This document shows positions 48,525 to 57,278 of a DNA stretch of 64,000 nucleotides, one piece after another. The notes below the pieces were generated by a model. The model was not told the origin of the DNA. It saw only the letters and a list, made by a program, of their open reading frames with translations, and ran no database searches. Where the stretch lies: the NCBI RefSeq assembly GCF_037940415.1, contig NZ_CP149798.1, forward strand, positions 7,225,001 to 7,289,000, in the 5' to 3' direction. The translations under genes were made by a program, and so were the position numbers. Within the stretch, counting starts at the first letter, position 1; each line of letters starts with the position of its first letter. The DNA comes from Streptomyces sp. f51 (GTDB taxonomy: Bacteria; Actinomycetota; Actinomycetes; Streptomycetales; Streptomycetaceae).

Positions 48525-49643
48525 ATGACCGATATTAAGGGATTTTGTGATCCGCGCTTCGTCGCCGTCCGTGACGCGCTCGCGGCCCTGCTCGACAAGG
48601 ACGACGTGGGTGCCTCCGCGGCCGTGTACCTCGACGGCGAGCCGGTGGCCGACGTCTGGGGCGGGTACGCCGACGCGAACCGCTCCCGCAGTTGGGAACG
48701 CGACACCCTGACGGGCGTGAACTCGACGACGAAGAACATGGTCGCCCTGTGCGCGCTGATGCTGGCCGACCGGGGCGAGCTCGACCTGTCCGCGCCGGTC
48801 GCCGCCTACTGGCCCGAATTCGCCGCCGCCGGCAAGGAGAACGTGCTCGTACGGCATGTCCTTTCGCACACCGCGGGGCTTCCCGACCTGCCCGGACCGA
48901 CGGAGGTGGAGGATCTCTACGCCTGGGAGACCGTGACGGCGGGTCTGGCCGCGCAGGCGCCCGTGTGGGAACCGGGAACGGCCGCGGGCTATCACGCGCT
49001 CACCTTCGGCTATCTCGTGGGTGAGATCGTCCGCCGCGTGACCGGCCGCCCTCTCGGCGCGTTCTTCGCCGAGGAAGTGGCCGGACCGCTGGGCGCGGAC
49101 TTCCACATCGGGCTCTCGGCCGACCACGACCACCGCGTCGCACCGCTCATCCCGCCACCGGGACTGACGGAGGAGTACGCCGCGGCCGCACCGGCCGGCC
49201 CGGACGGCACCCGGCGGGAGGAAACCGGTCTCACGATCCGGGTCGAGGACGCCAACTCCGTGGCCTGGCGCCGTGCGCAGATCCCCGCGGTGAACGGGTT
49301 CGGCAACGCCCGCTCGGTCGCCCTCGTGCAGTCGGTCCTGGCGAACCGGGGGTCGGCGGGCGGGGTGCGACTGCTGTCCCCCGAGGGGTGCGAGCCGGCG
49401 TGGCAGGAGGTCTTCCGCGGCGACGACCGGGTGCTGGGGACGCCGATGTCCTGGACCGTGGGCTTCGGCCGGTTCGGCAACACGTTCGGCTGGGGCGGCT
49501 GGGGCGGCTCGCTCGTCGTCAGTGATCCCGCCGCGCGCATGACGGTTGCCTACGCCATGAACCGGATGATCGACCGGGAGGACGGACAGGAGGACAACCG
49601 TGGCATGGAGATCGTGATGGCGGCGTACGACGGCTTGTCCTGA
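48525..49643 (+). CDS. Serine hydrolase of the beta-lactamase/EstB family
   Basis: The 372-residue protein has the class C-like motif STTK (in TGVNSTTKNM) with the catalytic Ser and Lys, a YHALTFGYLVGE block for the Tyr motif, and a C-terminal FGWGGWGGS replacing KTG (HTG/GGW type of EstB esterases). No signal peptide is seen, so it is probably an intracellular esterase. The ATG at 48525 has a weak upstream site. It is probably controlled by the divergent AraC-GyrI protein. Confidence 0.85.
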   Translation: MTDIKGFCDPRFVAVRDALAALLDKDDVGASAAVYLDGEPVADVWGGYADANRSRSWERDTLTGVNSTTKNMVALCALMLADRGELDLSAPVAAYWPEFAAAGKENVLVRHVLSHTAGLPDLPGPTEVEDLYAWETVTAGLAAQAPVWEPGTAAGYHALTFGYLVGEIVRRVTGRPLGAFFAEEVAGPLGADFHIGLSADHDHRVAPLIPPPGLTEEYAAAAPAGPDGTRREETGLTIRVEDANSVAWRRAQIPAVNGFGNARSVALVQSVLANRGSAGGVRLLSPEGCEPAWQEVFRGDDRVLGTPMSWTVGFGRFGNTFGWGGWGGSLVVSDPAARMTVAYAMNRMIDREDGQEDNRGMEIVMAAYDGLS

Positions 49644-49812
49644 AGACCGCCTGCCCCGACGACGGGTGTACCGGCGCCGGACGGTGGCCCGCGCCGACGG
49701 CGGACGACGGTCCTGGGTACCGGGCCGCGCAAGATGAGTGCGCGTACTCAGGCTCCGGAGACCCCCACGGTCGACGATGAAGGCCAACAGAGTCGAGATC
49801 GGGAGACCGAAC

Positions 49813-50499
49813 ATGCTCAGCCGCCTCGCCGACGTCCTGGTGCCCGCCGTCGGCCGCCTCACGGTCACCACCGACGCGGGCGCCGAACTGGCTCCAGGCA
49901 GCATCATCGCCGCGAACCACACCTCGCTCGCCGACCCCGCCGTCGTCCTGGCCGCGCTGCACCGCCTGGGGGTGCGTCCGGTCGTCATGGCGACCGCCGG
50001 GCTGTGGCGCGTCCCGGTGCTCGGACGCGCGCTGGCACGGGAGGGGCACATCCCCGTCCACCGCGGCGACCGACGGGCGGCCGACGCCCTGGACGGAGCC
50101 GCCGAGGCGCTGGAGCGCGGGCGCCTGGTCCTGATCTACGCCGAGGGCGGGCTCCCGCACCGGGCCGACGTCGCGGAGGCGGCCCCGGGAGCCTTCCGCA
50201 GCGGCCTGTCCCGGCTCGTCCGGCTGACCGGGGCTCCGGTGGTGCCCGTGGGCCAGGCCGGTGCCCGTCGGGTCACCTCGGGAAGCAGGGCCAAGCAGCT
50301 CGCGGGCCTGCTCACGTCACCGCTTCGCCGTCCGCGACTGCACGTGCACGTGGGCGAGCCGATCGAGCCGGCGGCGGAGCAGGCCGACCGGACCGAGCAG
50401 GCCCGCGCCGCGGTGACGGCCGCCTGGCGCACCGCCGCCGCCCGGCTCGGCGAACCTGCCGCGCTCGCCGACTGGTTCGGCGACGGCCGACGCTCCTGA
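49813..50499 (+). CDS. PlsC-like lysophospholipid/1-acylglycerol-phosphate acyltransferase
   Basis: The protein of 228 residues has the acyltransferase motifs NHTSLAD (HxxxxD) near residue 35, IPVHRGD, YAEGGLPHR in the position of the FPEG motif, and a VPVGQAG block. A hydrophobic N-terminus (LADVLVPAVG) may associate with the membrane. It transfers an acyl group to a lysolipid. The ATG at 49813 has GGGAGACC upstream; one at 49777 is weaker. Its stop abuts the convergent acetyltransferase gene. Confidence 0.8.
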   Translation: MLSRLADVLVPAVGRLTVTTDAGAELAPGSIIAANHTSLADPAVVLAALHRLGVRPVVMATAGLWRVPVLGRALAREGHIPVHRGDRRAADALDGAAEALERGRLVLIYAEGGLPHRADVAEAAPGAFRSGLSRLVRLTGAPVVPVGQAGARRVTSGSRAKQLAGLLTSPLRRPRLHVHVGEPIEPAAEQADRTEQARAAVTAAWRTAAARLGEPAALADWFGDGRRS

Positions 50500-51063
50500 C
50501 TACCGCGCCTCCCACTGCTTCCTGGCGATCTCGTACCGGACGCCGCCCTGCTCGGAGCCCTCGACCATCACCATGTCCGGGGGAGTGGTGAGGGTGTCCG
50601 TGAAGGTCATGCCGAGCTTCTTCATGACGTTGCGCGAACCCTCGTTCACCGTCATCGTCTCGGCCCAGACCACGCGTACGCCGAGTTCCGTGAACGCCTT
50701 GCCCAGCAGGGCCCGCGAGCCCTCCGTGGCATAGCCCTTGCCCCAGGCCGCCCGCCGCAGCCGGTAGCCGAGTTCCACCTCGTCCAGCGGGCCCTCGCGC
50801 TCGGGGCGCAGGAGGAACCAGCCGATGAACGCGCCGCCGTCCTTCTCGTGCGCGGCGAACAGTCCGAGGGTGCCGCCCCACCTCTCGTATCCGGCGAGGA
50901 TGTTCGGCAGGTGGAGCTCGCGCACGATGTCCGGCGCGGTCGGTTCGCCGCCGGTCAGATAGCGCATCACCGCCGGGTCGCCGTCCAGCTCGATCAGCAG
51001 GTCCGCGTCGTCGGCGGTGAAGCGCCGCAGGGCCAGGCGCTCGGTCTCCAGATAGGTCTCCAC
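50500..51063 (-). CDS. GNAT-family N-acetyltransferase (RimJ/RimL-like)
   Basis: The product of 187 residues shows the ribosomal-protein-acetyltransferase type: ETERLALRRFTADDADLL, GWFLLRPEREGP, and the acetyl-CoA loop RRAAWGKGYATEGS (QxxGxGYA type). The last strand is RNVMKKLGMTF. The GTG at 51063 has AGGA upstream and gives the standard start; the frame opens further upstream without support. It could acetylate an amine or a ribosomal protein. Confidence 0.85.
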   Translation of the reverse strand: METYLETERLALRRFTADDADLLIELDGDPAVMRYLTGGEPTAPDIVRELHLPNILAGYERWGGTLGLFAAHEKDGGAFIGWFLLRPEREGPLDEVELGYRLRRAAWGKGYATEGSRALLGKAFTELGVRVVWAETMTVNEGSRNVMKKLGMTFTDTLTTPPDMVMVEGSEQGGVRYEIARKQWEAR

Positions 51064-51305
51064 GCGTCGATCCTGCCTGAAGGCAGGTCGGTCGGCCCAA
51101 CGGTTTTTTCGGCAACTCGCGTGCACCGCCGAGACGTTGTACCGCTTCAACTTTCCGGCCCCCTGTGAGTTGCCTCACCCGCGGTGACCGGCGCTCGTCG
51201 GTGAACCGCCTGGCCAGGCGGCCGCAACTCCCTTGGAGCGAAATCCTGTTGGCCGGATGCGTCAGTGAACTGTCATTGCGGTCAGTCCGAGATCCGATAC
51301 AGGCT

Positions 51306-52328
51306 GTGACCGTGGCAGAGCGACGTGTTGTTGTGGTGGTGTACGCCGGTGCCATGGCGCTGGACATCACCGGACCGATCGAAGTGTTCGACATCGCCAA
51401 CCGGCTCCTCGATCCGGGGGCCGCTCCCTATCGGATCGAGATGGTGTCCGCCGACGCGCCACTGGTGCGTACGAGTTCGGGCGTGAGCATGGCGGCACTG
51501 CCGCTGGAAGTCGGCCGGGGCCCCGTCGACACCCTGCTCGTACCCGGGGGCTGGAGTGTGGAGGAGGCGCTGCACGACCAGGCGCTGATCTCGTGGATCC
51601 GCGCGGCCGCGGGACGGTCGCGCAGGGTCGCCTCCGTCTGCGGCGGATCCTTTCTGCTGGCCGAGGCGGGCCTGCTGGACGGCAGACGTGCCACCACGCA
51701 CTGGGCGTACGGCGAGGCGATGGCCCGCCGCTATCCGGCGGTGACGGTGGACGCCGAGCCGATCTTCGTCTGGGACGGCCCCTTCGTCACCTCGGCGGGA
51801 GTCTCGACCGGGATCGACATGGCACTGGCCCTGGTGGAGGCCGATCACGGAGCCGCTCTCGCCCTGGAGACGGCACGGTTCCTGGTGCTCTTCCTCAAAC
51901 GGCACGGCGGGCAGTCCCAGTTCAGCGCGATGCTGGACGCCCAGCTGGCCGACCATCCGCCGATCCGGACGGCGCAGGAATGGATCCTGGAGAACCTCCA
52001 CAACCCGTTACCGGTGGCCGAGATGGCCCAGCAGGCGAACATGAGCCCCCGCAACTTCTCCCGGGTCTTCCGCCGCGAGGTGGGCACCACCCCCGGGCAG
52101 TACGTCCAGCGCACACGGATCGCCCGCGCCCGGGAACTCCTGGAGACGACCGACCTCCCGATCGGCCAGATAGCGGGCCGCTGCGGATTCGGTGCTCCCG
52201 AGACCTTCTTCCGCTCCTTCGGGCGGACCCTCGGGCTCACCCCGAAGGAGTACCGGCACCGCTTCCAGGTGATCACGCCGTCGGGCCTCGTCGACCGGCA
52301 CCAGGAGAGGGACGGGAGCCCCGTATGA
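51306..52328 (+). CDS. GlxA-type AraC regulator with DJ-1-like domain and TTA codon
   Basis: The 340-residue protein has an N-terminal class I amidotransferase-like (DJ-1/PfpI) domain, with the Cys elbow SVCGGSFLLAEAGLLDG, and a C-terminal AraC HTH (PRNFSRVFRREVG, CGFGAPETFFRSFG). It contains a TTA codon at 52008-52010 (codon 235), rare in Streptomyces and read only by the bldA tRNA. It starts at GTG 51306 or 51312. Its stop overlaps the ThDP gene as ATGA, so it is part of that operon and should govern it. Confidence 0.9.
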   Translation: MTVAERRVVVVVYAGAMALDITGPIEVFDIANRLLDPGAAPYRIEMVSADAPLVRTSSGVSMAALPLEVGRGPVDTLLVPGGWSVEEALHDQALISWIRAAAGRSRRVASVCGGSFLLAEAGLLDGRRATTHWAYGEAMARRYPAVTVDAEPIFVWDGPFVTSAGVSTGIDMALALVEADHGAALALETARFLVLFLKRHGGQSQFSAMLDAQLADHPPIRTAQEWILENLHNPLPVAEMAQQANMSPRNFSRVFRREVGTTPGQYVQRTRIARARELLETTDLPIGQIAGRCGFGAPETFFRSFGRTLGLTPKEYRHRFQVITPSGLVDRHQERDGSPV

Positions 52329-54151
52329 CCGTCGTGGCGGGCGTGCCCGAAACCGGGACGGTACGCATGGTCGACCACCTGGCCGCCGAGCTGGCCGAAG
52401 CCGGGGTCACCCATGTGTTCGGCGTCGGTGGCGCCAACATCGAGGACCTCTACGACGCCGTGCACCGCTGCGGAACCGTCCAAGGGGTCGTCGCCAAGCA
52501 CGAGTTCTCGGCCGTCACCATGGCCGACGGATCCGCCCGGACCACCGGGCGCCTCGGGGTCGTCGCCGCCACCTCGGGCGGTGGCGCGATGAACCTGGTG
52601 CCGGGTCTCGCGGAGGCGTACGCCTCACGGGTGCCGCTGCTCGCCCTGGTGGGTCAGCCGCCGACCGTCCAGGACGGGCGGGGCGCCTTCCAGGACACCA
52701 GCGGCAAGGGTGATTCCTTCGACGCGGCCCAGGTCTTCACCCCGATCTCCCGGTACTGCGCCCGGGTCGAGGACGCGCAGTCGCTCGTGGAGCTGCTGCC
52801 GCGGGCGATCGCGGCGGCCCTGACCGAGCCGCGCGGGCCGGCCGTGCTGCTCCTGCCGAAGGACGTGCAGCAGGCACGGATCAGGTTGCCCGGCCCCGAT
52901 CCCGCGCCGGTGCCCGCCGTGCCGGCGACACCGCTCGACGCCGCCGCTCTCACCGAGGTGTCGGACGTCCTTCGTGGCGCGGCCACGGTCCTGGTCGTCG
53001 CCGGTGAGGGCGTGGCCGCGGCGGACGCGCGTGCGGAACTGGCCGAACTGGCGCGGAGACTGGGGGCATGGGTCGCGGTCACCCCCGACGCGAAGGACGT
53101 GTTCGACAACCGCCATCCCCAATTCGCGGGCGTGGCCGGGGTGATGGGCCATGCCAACGTCGAGGAGTGTCTGCGCCGGGCCGATGTGTGTCTGCTGGTC
53201 GGCACCCGGCTGCCCCTCCTGGCGCGCGGCGGACTGGAGCGGGCGCTGGACGCCACCGACGTCGTATGCCTCGATTCCGAAGAGCCCTTCGTGGCCGCGA
53301 CGGCGATGGGTGGGGATCTGCGGGACGCCCTCCGCGCGGTGACCGGCAGGCTCGCGCCGACCCCACGTGCGTGCCCGCGCCACTCCGGACCCGTACCCAC
53401 CCCCACGCCGGATCCGGACTCCCCGGCCGTCCACGGTCGGACCCTCCCGTACGCAGCGGCCCTCGCGGCGGTGGAGTCGGCGCTTCCCGAGGACGCGCAC
53501 GTCTTCGTCGACGCCGGGAACACGGGTGCCAGCGCGGTCCATCTCCTTCCCGCACCACGACACGGGCGGTTCGTCGTCGCCCTCGGCATGGGAGGCATGG
53601 GCTACACCTTCGGCGCCGGCATCGGCGCCGCGCTCGCGACCGGCCGACGTACCTACGTACTGGCAGGTGACGGGGCCTTCTTCATGCACGGGGCGGAGGT
53701 GCACACCGCGGTGGAGCTCTCCGCACCGGTCACCTTCGTCGTCTTCAACAACAACGCCCACGCCATGTGCGTGCTGCGCGAGGAGTTCCTCCAGGGCGGC
53801 GTCCGCGGCGACGACCTGTTCGGCCGGACCGACATCGCCGCCGGGGTGGCCGCCGCCTTCCCGTCCCTCGACGTCACCGGTGCCGAGGACGCGGCGGGGC
53901 TCCGTGAGGCGCTGCTGCGCGGCAACGAGGGCGGCGGCCCGGCGTTCGTCGCCTTGGACTGCGACCCGAGGGAGATCCCTCCGTTCCTCCCCTTCCAGCC
54001 CTTCACCGAGGCCACCGGCGCCGCCGACCGGACCGGCCGCGCCACCGACCGTGCCACCGGCGCCACCGACCCTCCCGGAGCCGATGACCGTGCCGAACAC
54101 CCCGACAGCAAGGAGAACGCAGATGAGCGACGAGTCGTCCCCGTTGGCTGA
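52325..54151 (+). CDS. Thiamine-diphosphate-dependent enzyme (acetolactate-synthase-like)
   Basis: The product of about 608 residues has the ThDP fold in order: an N-terminal PYR domain with the activating Glu60 (VVAKHEFSAVTMADG), a central nucleotide-like domain, and a C-terminal PP domain with GDGAFFMHG and the FNNNAH end of the cofactor motif. The last 50 residues are Asp/Arg/Thr-rich, of no known fold, and overlap the next gene by 29 bases. It should join or cleave alpha-keto acids. The FAD site of true acetolactate synthases cannot be confirmed. Confidence 0.8.
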   Translation: MTVVAGVPETGTVRMVDHLAAELAEAGVTHVFGVGGANIEDLYDAVHRCGTVQGVVAKHEFSAVTMADGSARTTGRLGVVAATSGGGAMNLVPGLAEAYASRVPLLALVGQPPTVQDGRGAFQDTSGKGDSFDAAQVFTPISRYCARVEDAQSLVELLPRAIAAALTEPRGPAVLLLPKDVQQARIRLPGPDPAPVPAVPATPLDAAALTEVSDVLRGAATVLVVAGEGVAAADARAELAELARRLGAWVAVTPDAKDVFDNRHPQFAGVAGVMGHANVEECLRRADVCLLVGTRLPLLARGGLERALDATDVVCLDSEEPFVAATAMGGDLRDALRAVTGRLAPTPRACPRHSGPVPTPTPDPDSPAVHGRTLPYAAALAAVESALPEDAHVFVDAGNTGASAVHLLPAPRHGRFVVALGMGGMGYTFGAGIGAALATGRRTYVLAGDGAFFMHGAEVHTAVELSAPVTFVVFNNNAHAMCVLREEFLQGGVRGDDLFGRTDIAAGVAAAFPSLDVTGAEDAAGLREALLRGNEGGGPAFVALDCDPREIPPFLPFQPFTEATGAADRTGRATDRATGATDPPGADDRAEHPDSKENADERRVVPVG

Positions 54152-54776
54152 CATCCCCGGTCTGATGCGGATCGAGAACCCCGGCAAGGACGAACTGACC
54201 GCCCACTGCGTGGAACTCACCCACGCCGTCTACCCCCACCATCAGGTCTACGGGCGGTACTGCACCATCCACGAGTACGTCGACTGCCCGCCGGACCTCA
54301 CCTTCGACTACCTCCGGCAGGGTCACCACCTGGAGGAATGGACGTGCAGCCTGCGGGACTTCGCTCCCTCGGGCACACCCGGGCTGTGGGTCGGCCGTGA
54401 CCGCCTGGAGGAGGACACCCGCATCTACTGCAAGGTGGTCGCCAACCCCGAGGCCATGACCGTGGATTTCCACTGTTCCTGGGACCAGGGCGACCAACTG
54501 TGGATGATCTACCTGATGCGGGTCGTGCCGGCCCAACTGGTGCTCGACAAGCCGGGATCGGTGATCACCTGGACCAACTGCCGTCATCCGCACTACGACA
54601 CGAACCCGCACCCCGGCCTGGCGCCCCGGCCCGACCGGCCCTGGGTGGGCGACTACTGGGACCTGTTCTACGCGGGGCACACCGTGGAGATGAACAACCT
54701 CAAGGCGATCCTGGAGCACCGCCGTCGCAACGGCCAACCCGTCAACGCGGTGCCCCCGAGGGCGGTGGCGCGGTGA
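54123..54776 (+). CDS. SRPBCC (START/Bet v1-fold) protein
   Basis: The 217-residue protein shows a helix-grip pattern: HEYVDCPPDLTFDYLRQGHH, then SLRDFAPSGTPGLWVG, RIYCKVVANPEAMTVDFHC and a final helix (VEMNNLKAILEHRR). Such proteins form a deep hydrophobic pocket and include polyketide cyclases. The ATG at 54123 has AAGGAGA upstream and lies inside the ThDP gene end. With the enzymes around it, cyclisation of a keto-acyl product is a reasonable guess. Confidence 0.7.
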   Translation: MSDESSPLADIPGLMRIENPGKDELTAHCVELTHAVYPHHQVYGRYCTIHEYVDCPPDLTFDYLRQGHHLEEWTCSLRDFAPSGTPGLWVGRDRLEEDTRIYCKVVANPEAMTVDFHCSWDQGDQLWMIYLMRVVPAQLVLDKPGSVITWTNCRHPHYDTNPHPGLAPRPDRPWVGDYWDLFYAGHTVEMNNLKAILEHRRRNGQPVNAVPPRAVAR

Positions 54777-55792
54777 CCACGGTCAGCCTCACCGACGTCT
54801 CGGGCTACCTTCCGGGCGACCCGGTCCCCGCGGAGTTCTACACCGACTACCCGGGCGCGGAGGACAAGCTCCGCGGCCACCCCATGTTCAAGGTCCCGCA
54901 GTCACGGCACCACGTGGCCGCGGACGAGACCAACACGGACATGATCGAACGCGCCGTGCAGCCCCTGATCGACCGGCACGGCAGGGACGAGATCCGGGGC
55001 GTCGACGTCCTGCTGGTGCACAGCCAGCTGCCGGATCTGCCGTTCGTCGGCGCCGGAACCGAGGTCGCGCGCCGACTGGGCCTGAACCCGGAATGGCTCG
55101 TCGACGTGGCGAACGCGGGCTGCGCTTCCTTCGTGTACATGTTGAAGCTGGCCCGGCAGATCCTGGCCACCACCGACGCCCGGACCGCGCTGATCTGCAA
55201 CGCGCAGAGCGCGGCGGGCCAGTGCTTCACCCAGTCCGAGGTGCGTCGGCTCGCCCAGGCCGCGATCCCGGGCGACGGCTGCGGTGTGGGGTGGGTGACG
55301 ACCTCGGCCGGCTCGCCGCTTCTCGACGTGGAGACCCGGCACATAGGGGATCACGCCGGTGACATGACCCTGGCGCTCGACGACGGGCGCAAGTACTGGG
55401 AGCCGGGGGAGTCCCAGCTGCGGATCGGGTTCACCGACGCGAGTGTGGCGAAGGTCCTGGCACGCGGGAACCGACTGGTCCCGGAGGTGATCACGGACCT
55501 GTGCGAGCGGCTCGGCGTGGCGACCGAGGACATCGACGTCCTGGTCACCAATCAGCCGAACCGCACCTTCCTGCGCAACTGGAGGGAGGCGCTGCAACTG
55601 CCCGCCGAACGGCACCTGAACACGTTCGACCGGTGCGGGAACCTCTTCGGAGCGGCGATCCCGGTCACCCTGGACCACGCGATCGGCTCGGGCCGGGTGA
55701 AGGACGGTGACCTGGTGGTGCTGGGCGGCTTCGCGCACGCCGGCGACTTCGCGGGAGCCGCCGCGGTCCGCTGGCACGGGGACCGCGGGTGA
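54773..55792 (+). CDS. KASIII-like condensing enzyme lacking the catalytic His
   Basis: The 339-residue thiolase-fold protein has the active Cys117 (NAGCASFVYM) and the Asn290 (RCGNLFGAAIP) of ketoacyl-ACP synthase III. At the position of the conserved His (HQANxR) it reads NQPNR, so His is replaced by Asn260. It starts at a GTG overlapping the SRPBCC stop (GTGA). KASIII-like enzymes with altered triads often act as acyltransferases rather than making a C-C bond. The product is unknown. Confidence 0.8.
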   Translation: MTTVSLTDVSGYLPGDPVPAEFYTDYPGAEDKLRGHPMFKVPQSRHHVAADETNTDMIERAVQPLIDRHGRDEIRGVDVLLVHSQLPDLPFVGAGTEVARRLGLNPEWLVDVANAGCASFVYMLKLARQILATTDARTALICNAQSAAGQCFTQSEVRRLAQAAIPGDGCGVGWVTTSAGSPLLDVETRHIGDHAGDMTLALDDGRKYWEPGESQLRIGFTDASVAKVLARGNRLVPEVITDLCERLGVATEDIDVLVTNQPNRTFLRNWREALQLPAERHLNTFDRCGNLFGAAIPVTLDHAIGSGRVKDGDLVVLGGFAHAGDFAGAAAVRWHGDRG

Positions 55793-55961
55793 CGCGTACG
55801 GCGGGATCGTGCGGCGCCCGGCGTCCGTCTGCTGGTCACACGAGGTGATCAGCCGCCGATGACGCCGTCGGCGTGATGTGTGGCGGTGGACGCAACCGGA
55901 GCCGTGCTCCTCGGACTCTGGGCTTGTAGTGCACAGCGATTCCTACGGTGAGGAGCCGGAG

Positions 55962-56279
55962 ATGACCCCTTGGAGCAGTGAGAACCTCAGTTCCCGCGCG
56001 TTCGTCGACCCCTATGCCGTACTGCCGCAGGACAGCGCCTGGGGTGCCGCGGCCCAGTCCCGCGACGACGTCGACGCCCTGCTGCCACCGCCCGACCCCG
56101 CCCACCGGATCGGCTACACCCTCGACCCGCGGGACCAGCGGCGCCTGGCCCTGCACGCCACGCTCACCGCCGCCGGTGTCCCGCCGATGCCGGAGGACCG
56201 TGCCGCCATCGACCAGATCAGCGCGCTCCCGGACGATGTCAACGACGTCCTTCAGCGCTGGCTGCACCACACGTCCTAG
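55962..56279 (+). CDS. Hypothetical protein
   Basis: The 105-residue protein has a flexible N-terminus (MTPWSSENLSSRAFVDPYAV) and a helical end (DRAAIDQISALPDDVNDVLQ). The ATG at 55962 has GGTGAGGAGCC upstream, so translation is likely. There is no known domain. It could be a late gene of the KASIII unit, but a 170-base gap separates them. Confidence 0.5.
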   Translation: MTPWSSENLSSRAFVDPYAVLPQDSAWGAAAQSRDDVDALLPPPDPAHRIGYTLDPRDQRRLALHATLTAAGVPPMPEDRAAIDQISALPDDVNDVLQRWLHHTS

Positions 56280-56287
56280 GGCGCGGG

Positions 56288-57193
56288 TCACCCGGCCCGG
56301 CGCACCGGTCGGCGCGGACTTCCCGGTGTGCCGGGCAGGAAGTCGTACCCGGACCAGTCGGCCAGCCTTCGATAACCGAGGCGCTGGTAGACGGCATTGC
56401 TGATGGGGTTGGACAGGTCCGCGAACAGCACCACGTCCTGCGCTCCCGCGGCGAGAGCCGCGCGGCTCACCTCAGCCGACACGGCGGCCGCGTATCCACG
56501 GCCGCGCAGCTCGGCGGGGGTGTAGACGATGTCCACCTGGATCTGGCCACCGATCAGGGGGTTCATGCCCGCGACGGAGACGGGGGTGCCGTCCGGGGTC
56601 TCCCAGAGGGTGTAGCGCTTGTCGGCGAAGCGGGTGTCGGCCCAGGTGGCCGCGCTGATGGACACCTCTTCGCCGACGGCCGCGGCGAACTCCCGGCACC
56701 AGAACATGACGTGATCGAGGTCCTGCTCGCCCAGGACGCGGGCGCGGCCCGCCGGCATCGGCTCGGGTGGGGTGAGGGTGCCGAGGCGATACAGACGAAG
56801 GCGTGTCGCGCGCGGTCTCGGGGTCGCGCCGGTGTGCCGCTGCCAGGCCTCGGCGAAGAGGGTGGCCGTTTCGTCGTCGGCGCTGACGCCGGGAGGGGAG
56901 GCCCCGAGGGCGCTCAGACGGGCGGCGAGGGAGTCCGCCTGCTCCGGTGTGAGCGGGGAGAGGCCGAATCCGCGGGGAGCGAGGCGGTAGAAGGTGGCCT
57001 CGACCTCGCCGCCTCGCTCCAGCAGGCCGAACAGGGGCGCCCCGGAGCCGAACGCGTCCGCCCCGCGCTTGCGCACCCTCTCGGCCCAGGTGAGCTGCAT
57101 GACGTGGAGCCCGGGCCGCGAGCGAAGGAAGTCCCCTGCGCGGGCGAGGAAGTCGTCGACGTCTTCGGTGAGGTACCAGTCTTCGGGGCGCAT
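56288..57193 (-). CDS. GNAT-family N-acetyltransferase
   Basis: The 301-residue protein has an N-terminal half of unknown fold and a C-terminal GNAT domain: TPVSVAGMNPLIGGQIQVDI for the core strands, then ELRGRGYAAAVSAEVSRAAL, the acetyl-CoA pyrophosphate loop (RxxGYA), and NAVYQRLGYRRLADW at the end. The pattern fits the family of two-domain acetyltransferases. The ATG at 57193 is the first likely start. Converges on the hypothetical gene at 55962. Confidence 0.8.
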   Translation of the reverse strand: MRPEDWYLTEDVDDFLARAGDFLRSRPGLHVMQLTWAERVRKRGADAFGSGAPLFGLLERGGEVEATFYRLAPRGFGLSPLTPEQADSLAARLSALGASPPGVSADDETATLFAEAWQRHTGATPRPRATRLRLYRLGTLTPPEPMPAGRARVLGEQDLDHVMFWCREFAAAVGEEVSISAATWADTRFADKRYTLWETPDGTPVSVAGMNPLIGGQIQVDIVYTPAELRGRGYAAAVSAEVSRAALAAGAQDVVLFADLSNPISNAVYQRLGYRRLADWSGYDFLPGTPGSPRRPVRRAG

Positions 57194-57278
57194 GGCTCAT
57201 GGTCCCAGTGCCACGCGTACGCCGGGTGCCTTTCGGCCGCGGCGGACGCGGGGCCGGGCGGGCGGCCGGGCGCCGCCG

